64,000 nucleotides of DNA from Acidobacteriaceae bacterium. Lineage in GTDB: Bacteria; Acidobacteriota; Terriglobia; Terriglobales; Acidobacteriaceae. Position numbers and translations under genes: made by a program. Each line of letters starts with the position of its first letter. Position 1 is the first letter of the stretch. The DNA is taken from assembly GCA_003132445.1 (NCBI GenBank), contig PKXU01000105.1, forward strand, positions 263 through 64,262, in the 5' to 3' direction. Positions 60,655-64,000 of the stretch are shown here, piece after piece. Under the pieces are notes generated by a model. The model saw only the letters and a program-made list of their open reading frames with translations. It did no database searches and was not told the DNA's origin.

Positions 60655-62757
60655 CTACTCTTCCTCTTCTTTTACCTCGCCGCGCTCCGCCTTCGCCTTC
60701 TCGATAATCTTTTCCTGCAACTGCCCCGGCACCACGTCGTAGTGATGCATTTCCATATTGAAGCTGCCGCGGCCCTGCGTCATTGACGTCAACTCCACGC
60801 CATAAGTGAGCATCTCGGCCATCGGCACTTCGGCCTTCACCACCGTGTTGCCACCTTTATTGTCCATGCCCTGGATCCGTCCGCGGCGGCTGTTCAAATC
60901 GCCCATAATCGAGCCGGCAAAATCGTCCGGCACCGTGATTTCAACCGCCATGATCGGCTCCAACAGCGTAGGTTTCGCCACCTCCATCGCTTTCTTGAAC
61001 GCGATCCTGCCCGCCATCTGGAACGACAGATCGTTCGAGTCGACATCGTGGTACGACCCGTCATAGAGCACCACGCGAAAATCCACAACCGGAAATCCCG
61101 CAAGATATCCGCGCGCCGCAGCATCGCGAATTCCTTTTTCCACCGGCGGAATATAGTTCTTCGGAATTGCGCCGCCGAAAATGTCATTCACAAATTCGAA
61201 TTCGCCCCCGCGCGCCAGCGGCTCCATCCTGATCTTGCAGTCGCCATATTGGCCGTGGCCTCCCGTCTGTTTCTTGTGGCGTCCCTGCACGTCGGCCTTC
61301 CCGCGAATCGTTTCCCGGTAAGGCACCTTGGGCGCCTTCAAAACCACTTCCGTGTGATAGCGCTTTTTCAACTTCGAAACGATCACTTCAATGTGCTGCT
61401 GTCCCGTGCCCGCGATAAGAAATTCTTTCGTCTGCGGATCGCGGAAAAAACGCAGCATGCCATCTTCTTCCATCAGTTTGTGAATGCCCGGCCCCAGCTT
61501 GTCTTCATCGGCGCGGCTCTTCGGTTCAATGGCAAACGTGATCGCCGGCTCCGGCAATTTCACTCGAGGATACTGAATCGGCGCCGACTTGTCGCCCAGA
61601 GTATCGCCCGTCAGCGTGTCTTTCAGTTTCGCCACCGCGCCAATGTCGCCCGCATGCAGCTCCGGCACTGGAATCGCCGTCTTTCCCTGCATGGTTTGAA
61701 TGTGCGCGAATTTCTCCTGGCCGCCACGGCCGAAGTTCTGCAAGGTCGCATCATTCTTCAGCACGCCAGAAAAAACTTTGAAGTACGAAATTCTTCCCGC
61801 AAACGCATCCGATACTGTGCGGAACACATATAGTGAAACCGGCTCCTCGTCCGACTCATGCCGCTTCGGCGCATCGCCATTTCCAGCAGCTTCGCCCTGC
61901 ACCCACTCGTGTTCCGCCGGAGCTGGCGTGTAGTCGACAATAAAATCCATGATCCGGTCAGCGCCAATATTGCCCAGGCCGGAGCTGAAGATGACCGGAA
62001 AAATTTTGTCTTCGCGGATCGCATTGTGCAGCGCCGGAATCAGATCCTCTTCGCCAAGCGTCCCCGCCTCGAAGAATTTTTCCATCAATTTATCGTCGCC
62101 CTCGGCGACCAGCTCCACCAGCATTTCGTGCGCTTCCTGCACTTGCGCCCGCATGTTGGCGGGGATCTCGGTCTCTTTGCCCTTGCCGTTTCCACCCAGT
62201 TCGTACGTGTAGGCTTTCATGCGCACCAGATCGACCACCCCGCTCAAACTTTTCTCGCTGCCAATGGGCAGCTCGATCGGGATCACGTCCCGCCCAAACG
62301 CATTGGTCAGCGATTCCAACACGCGCTCGGCATTGGCACGGTCACGATCCATCCGATTCACCACGATCAACCGCGGCGTCTTATATTCCTCGCAGTAATT
62401 CCACACGCGCCGGGTCACAACTTCCACGCCGGCCACGCCGTCAACCACCACAATCGCCGCGTCCACCACGGGCAGCGCCATCTTGGCCTCGTGCACGAAC
62501 ATGCTGAAGCCGGGCGTATCGAGAATATTAATTTTGCTCGTTCCCCACTCCACCACCGCGAGACCTGTCGAAATCGACATCTTGCGCGCGATCTCTTCTT
62601 CATCATGGTCGGTGGTAGCGGACCCATCGTCCACGCGCCCCAGTCGCGGGGTCGCGCCCGCCGTGTACAACATGGCCGAAACTAGCGAGGTTTTTCCTGC
62701 ATGCCCGTGCCCCACCATCGCTACATTCCTGATGTTCGTTCCCGAATAGACTTTCAA
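60655..62757 (-). CDS. Elongation factor G paralogue (FusA2-type)
   Basis: 700 residues. GTPase domain: MVGHGHAGKTSLVSAML (P-loop), DTPGFSMF (G3, modified from DTPGHVDF), VNRMDRDRANAE (NKxD-like G4). Domain II, then III-V follow with TGGHGQYGDCKIRMEP, FAGSIMGDLNSRRGRIQGM and MTQGRGSFNMEMHHYDVVPG. The altered G3 and G4 motifs and the GHAGKT P-loop match the EF-G-like subfamily distinct from the housekeeping EF-G. Its precise role in translation is unclear. No str operon genes are nearby. Confidence 0.93.
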   Translation of the reverse strand: MKVYSGTNIRNVAMVGHGHAGKTSLVSAMLYTAGATPRLGRVDDGSATTDHDEEEIARKMSISTGLAVVEWGTSKINILDTPGFSMFVHEAKMALPVVDAAIVVVDGVAGVEVVTRRVWNYCEEYKTPRLIVVNRMDRDRANAERVLESLTNAFGRDVIPIELPIGSEKSLSGVVDLVRMKAYTYELGGNGKGKETEIPANMRAQVQEAHEMLVELVAEGDDKLMEKFFEAGTLGEEDLIPALHNAIREDKIFPVIFSSGLGNIGADRIMDFIVDYTPAPAEHEWVQGEAAGNGDAPKRHESDEEPVSLYVFRTVSDAFAGRISYFKVFSGVLKNDATLQNFGRGGQEKFAHIQTMQGKTAIPVPELHAGDIGAVAKLKDTLTGDTLGDKSAPIQYPRVKLPEPAITFAIEPKSRADEDKLGPGIHKLMEEDGMLRFFRDPQTKEFLIAGTGQQHIEVIVSKLKKRYHTEVVLKAPKVPYRETIRGKADVQGRHKKQTGGHGQYGDCKIRMEPLARGGEFEFVNDIFGGAIPKNYIPPVEKGIRDAAARGYLAGFPVVDFRVVLYDGSYHDVDSNDLSFQMAGRIAFKKAMEVAKPTLLEPIMAVEITVPDDFAGSIMGDLNSRRGRIQGMDNKGGNTVVKAEVPMAEMLTYGVELTSMTQGRGSFNMEMHHYDVVPGQLQEKIIEKAKAERGEVKEEEE

Positions 62758-63131
62758 GTTAGGCTCCTTCGACAGGGAAGGAAAATGGCCGACAAGAATT
62801 GATATAAGGACAGAACAGGCCGACCCAGCATCCCTGCCAAAACTATGGATGCTACCACGCGGGAAGCGGCAGCCTCAATAAGGGGTCTTCGGCAATTTGC
62901 GCTTTAAAAGAGTTGGCGTCATCCCGAGCGGAGCCGTTCTTCAGGCGAAGCGAGGGATCTCACGGCTAAATGAAAGTTGCACGCGACATCCCTCTGCCGC
63001 CGAAATGCATGCGCTCGGGTTCCGGCGGCTCCGCCGGTGTGGCGCGGGCGCCCCGCCCGCGTTCCTAAGCGGCAGGAGCCCGACGCCTCAGAACGGCAAA
63101 GCACTCGCCAACGGGTGTATGATCTCCACGC
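62758..63131. other. Intergenic region with dispersed-repeat fragment
   Basis: 374 bp. A degenerate repeat copy (about 62918-62965: GTCATCCCGAGCGGAGCCGT, AAGCGAGGGATCTCAC) and a GC-rich stretch (63020-63070) are seen. No gene is supported. Confidence 0.5.
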
Positions 63132-63434
63132 ATGTTAGGCAATCGCACCAGCGAGCAGTGGGTCGCGCAATATTCTACGAGCCACCAGCACCCAGTCAAT
63201 CGCTTGTGTCACACCTTCGGCATTCCCACCATTCTTATCTCGGTCGCAGTATTCGTCGCGAGCTTCTTCCTTCACCGCCTGTGGCCCTACGCACTGGCGC
63301 TCTTCGCGATCGGATGGATTCTCCAATTCATCGGCCACGCCTTCGAAGGCAAGCCCCCCGAATTCTTCAGCGATTGGCGATTCCTCTTCGTCGGCGTCCG
63401 CTGGTGGTGGGCCAAAATCCTCGGCAAAGCCTGA
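63132..63434 (+). CDS. Mpo1/YGL010w-like (DUF962) membrane protein
   Basis: 100 residues with about two membrane helices (ILISVAVFVASFFLHRLWPY, ALALFAIGWILQFIGHAF). The conserved Y-x-x-x-H-x-x-P-x-N-R pattern at the start (YSTSHQHPVNRLCHTFGIPT) and FEGKPPEF are diagnostic of DUF962/Mpo1. The yeast member is an iron-dependent dioxygenase for 2-hydroxy fatty acids, with the conserved His residues as iron ligands. Bacterial members may do similar lipid oxidation. Confidence 0.88.
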   Translation: MLGNRTSEQWVAQYSTSHQHPVNRLCHTFGIPTILISVAVFVASFFLHRLWPYALALFAIGWILQFIGHAFEGKPPEFFSDWRFLFVGVRWWWAKILGKA

Positions 63435-63780
63435 GCAGACGAGAAATCAACTCAAGCCCGAATCAATCAAAAGCCCCCGAATCAATAAAGATGGGATGCC
63501 CCATGATGGGGTGCCTCATAATGGGGGTGCCCCATTTCTCGCTTCTTTTGCGAGAAGTGGGGACGTTCGCGCAACGGGCGACGGCTCAACCTGAAATCCT
63601 CAGCGATTATCATCATCCGGGCGTCATCCCGAGTCCCGCGTTTTCTCCAGCGGGACGAGGGATCTCCCTGTATACAATCCGCCGCCATCAAACTGATCCA
63701 CGCAACCATTGCGCCCATTCGCACTTCTGTTCTATGCTTACCCGATCCTCGAGCCGTTAGCTGAAATTGTTCAGAAAGAC
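63435..63780. repeat. Intergenic region with tandem hairpins and a dispersed repeat
   Basis: 63488-63560 holds a run of short ATGGGG/CCCCAT units plus a stem TTCTCGC/GCGAGAA. 63575-63703 is the best copy of the dispersed repeat seen also at 51890-52012. No gene is supported. Confidence 0.7.
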
Positions 63781-64000
63781 ATGCAACGCCTGATCGCCAG
63801 ATTTCTGCTGTTGTTCGCGCTGGTCGGAACATTTGTTCCGCTCGCATTAGCGGCGACCACTCCGTCACCGCACGCCTGCTGCACTCGCAAGGGAGCGCGC
63901 CAATGTCACGGCTCCGCCCCCGAATCTGACCAGCGCTCCGTTCACGACATCTCGTGCTGCAATCACAACTGCGGCCGTGGCGTAACTACCTCGCAGTCGG
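63781..64000 (+). CDS. Cys/His-rich exported protein (3' end outside the window)
   Basis: At least 73 residues, open to the end of the window. It has a signal peptide (FLLLFALVGTFVPLALA) and then a mature part with clustered Cys and His: PHACCTRKGARQCHG and HDISCCNHNCGRG. This suggests metal binding or disulfide-rich structure. ATG 63781 is the first in-frame start, with AGAAAGAC upstream. I do not recognise the family. Confidence 0.6.
   Translation, partial: MQRLIARFLLLFALVGTFVPLALAATTPSPHACCTRKGARQCHGSAPESDQRSVHDISCCNHNCGRGVTTSQS

Noticed and set aside
61048-62685. Two long plus-strand open frames (261 and 275 codons)
   Set aside because: They are antisense to the EF-G paralogue and His/Arg-rich, typical shadows.
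1-64000. Search for tRNA, rRNA, CRISPR arrays, transposases, integrases and phage genes
   Set aside because: None was recognised by eye. A cmscan/tRNAscan and a repeat search would settle this, but the larger repeats seen are irregular and lack spacers.

Overview
The window looks like chromosomal DNA of an Acidobacteriota (Terriglobia/Koribacter-like) bacterium. This is an inference from the mix of genes: a VWFA-related secreted protein of the acidobacterial type, a DUF5916/CBM9 outer-membrane protein, poly-HAMP hybrid kinases, DUF1328/DUF3309 mini-proteins and very large TPR proteins. The housekeeping genes (mfd, galU, purD, purE, dusB, rpmE, ruvB, an EF-G paralogue) are intact. No tRNA, rRNA, CRISPR array, transposase or integrase was seen.

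Layout. (1) 1-8.2 kb: signalling. A poly-HAMP/GAF hybrid histidine kinase with three receiver domains (5' end outside the window), a receiver-PAS-HisKA_3 kinase, a small Cys-rich membrane protein, a frameshifted formate/nitrite-family channel and a frameshifted sensor kinase. (2) 8.3-15.3 kb: envelope and stress functions. DUF1328 and DUF3309 mini-proteins, a SYLF lipid-binding protein, a TonB-like protein with a Gly-rich linker, an ECF sigma factor, a STAS protein, a VWFA protein and a secreted two-repeat protein. (3) 15.7-39.8 kb: a surface-polysaccharide type region. It holds a hexapeptide-repeat nucleotidyltransferase-like protein, a STAS protein, a thymidylate-kinase-like protein, GT2 and GT4 glycosyltransferases, a TPR protein, a large TPR-beta-barrel protein (candidate outer-membrane exporter), a GT-C-like membrane protein, several secreted or anchored accessory proteins, a GH99-like lipoprotein, an NTP_transf_5-like protein and a phospholipase-C-family lipoprotein. 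It also holds two paralogous flippases, each fused to the same roughly 200-residue C-terminal domain carrying an EGNHR signature. (4) 39.9-48.5 kb: mfd, galU, a purD-membrane protein-purE overlapping operon and an OprB-like porin. (5) 48.5-54.6 kb: a Crp/Fnr regulator, a receiver-domain protein, four small paralogous proteins with an FPxCxxCG knuckle on both strands, a metallo-hydrolase, dusB and rpmE. (6) 54.7-64 kb: a DUF5916 protein, ruvB, a VapBC-like pair, a periplasmic metallo-hydrolase, an EF-G paralogue, an Mpo1-like protein and the start of a Cys/His-rich exported protein.

How the genes may work together: region 3 can be read as one pathway. Sugar nucleotides (helped by galU, 4 kb downstream) would be assembled on a lipid carrier by GT2/GT4/GT-C enzymes, flipped by the fused flippases, and exported through the TPR-beta-barrel protein with periplasmic trimming or decoration. 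The enzyme families are visible; the pathway itself is inferred.

The intergenic space is unusually rich in repeats. There is a REP-like element, present as an inverted pair inside the dusB reading frame, and the widespread 'FDKLRAGS' repeat, which supplies the end of dusB. There is also a roughly 120-bp dispersed repeat in the last 14 kb, a 14-bp degenerate array that fills the gap between VapB and VapC, and several short tandem repeats. Two adjacent genes near 6-7.5 kb carry single-base frameshifts, which may be real decay or sequencing error.
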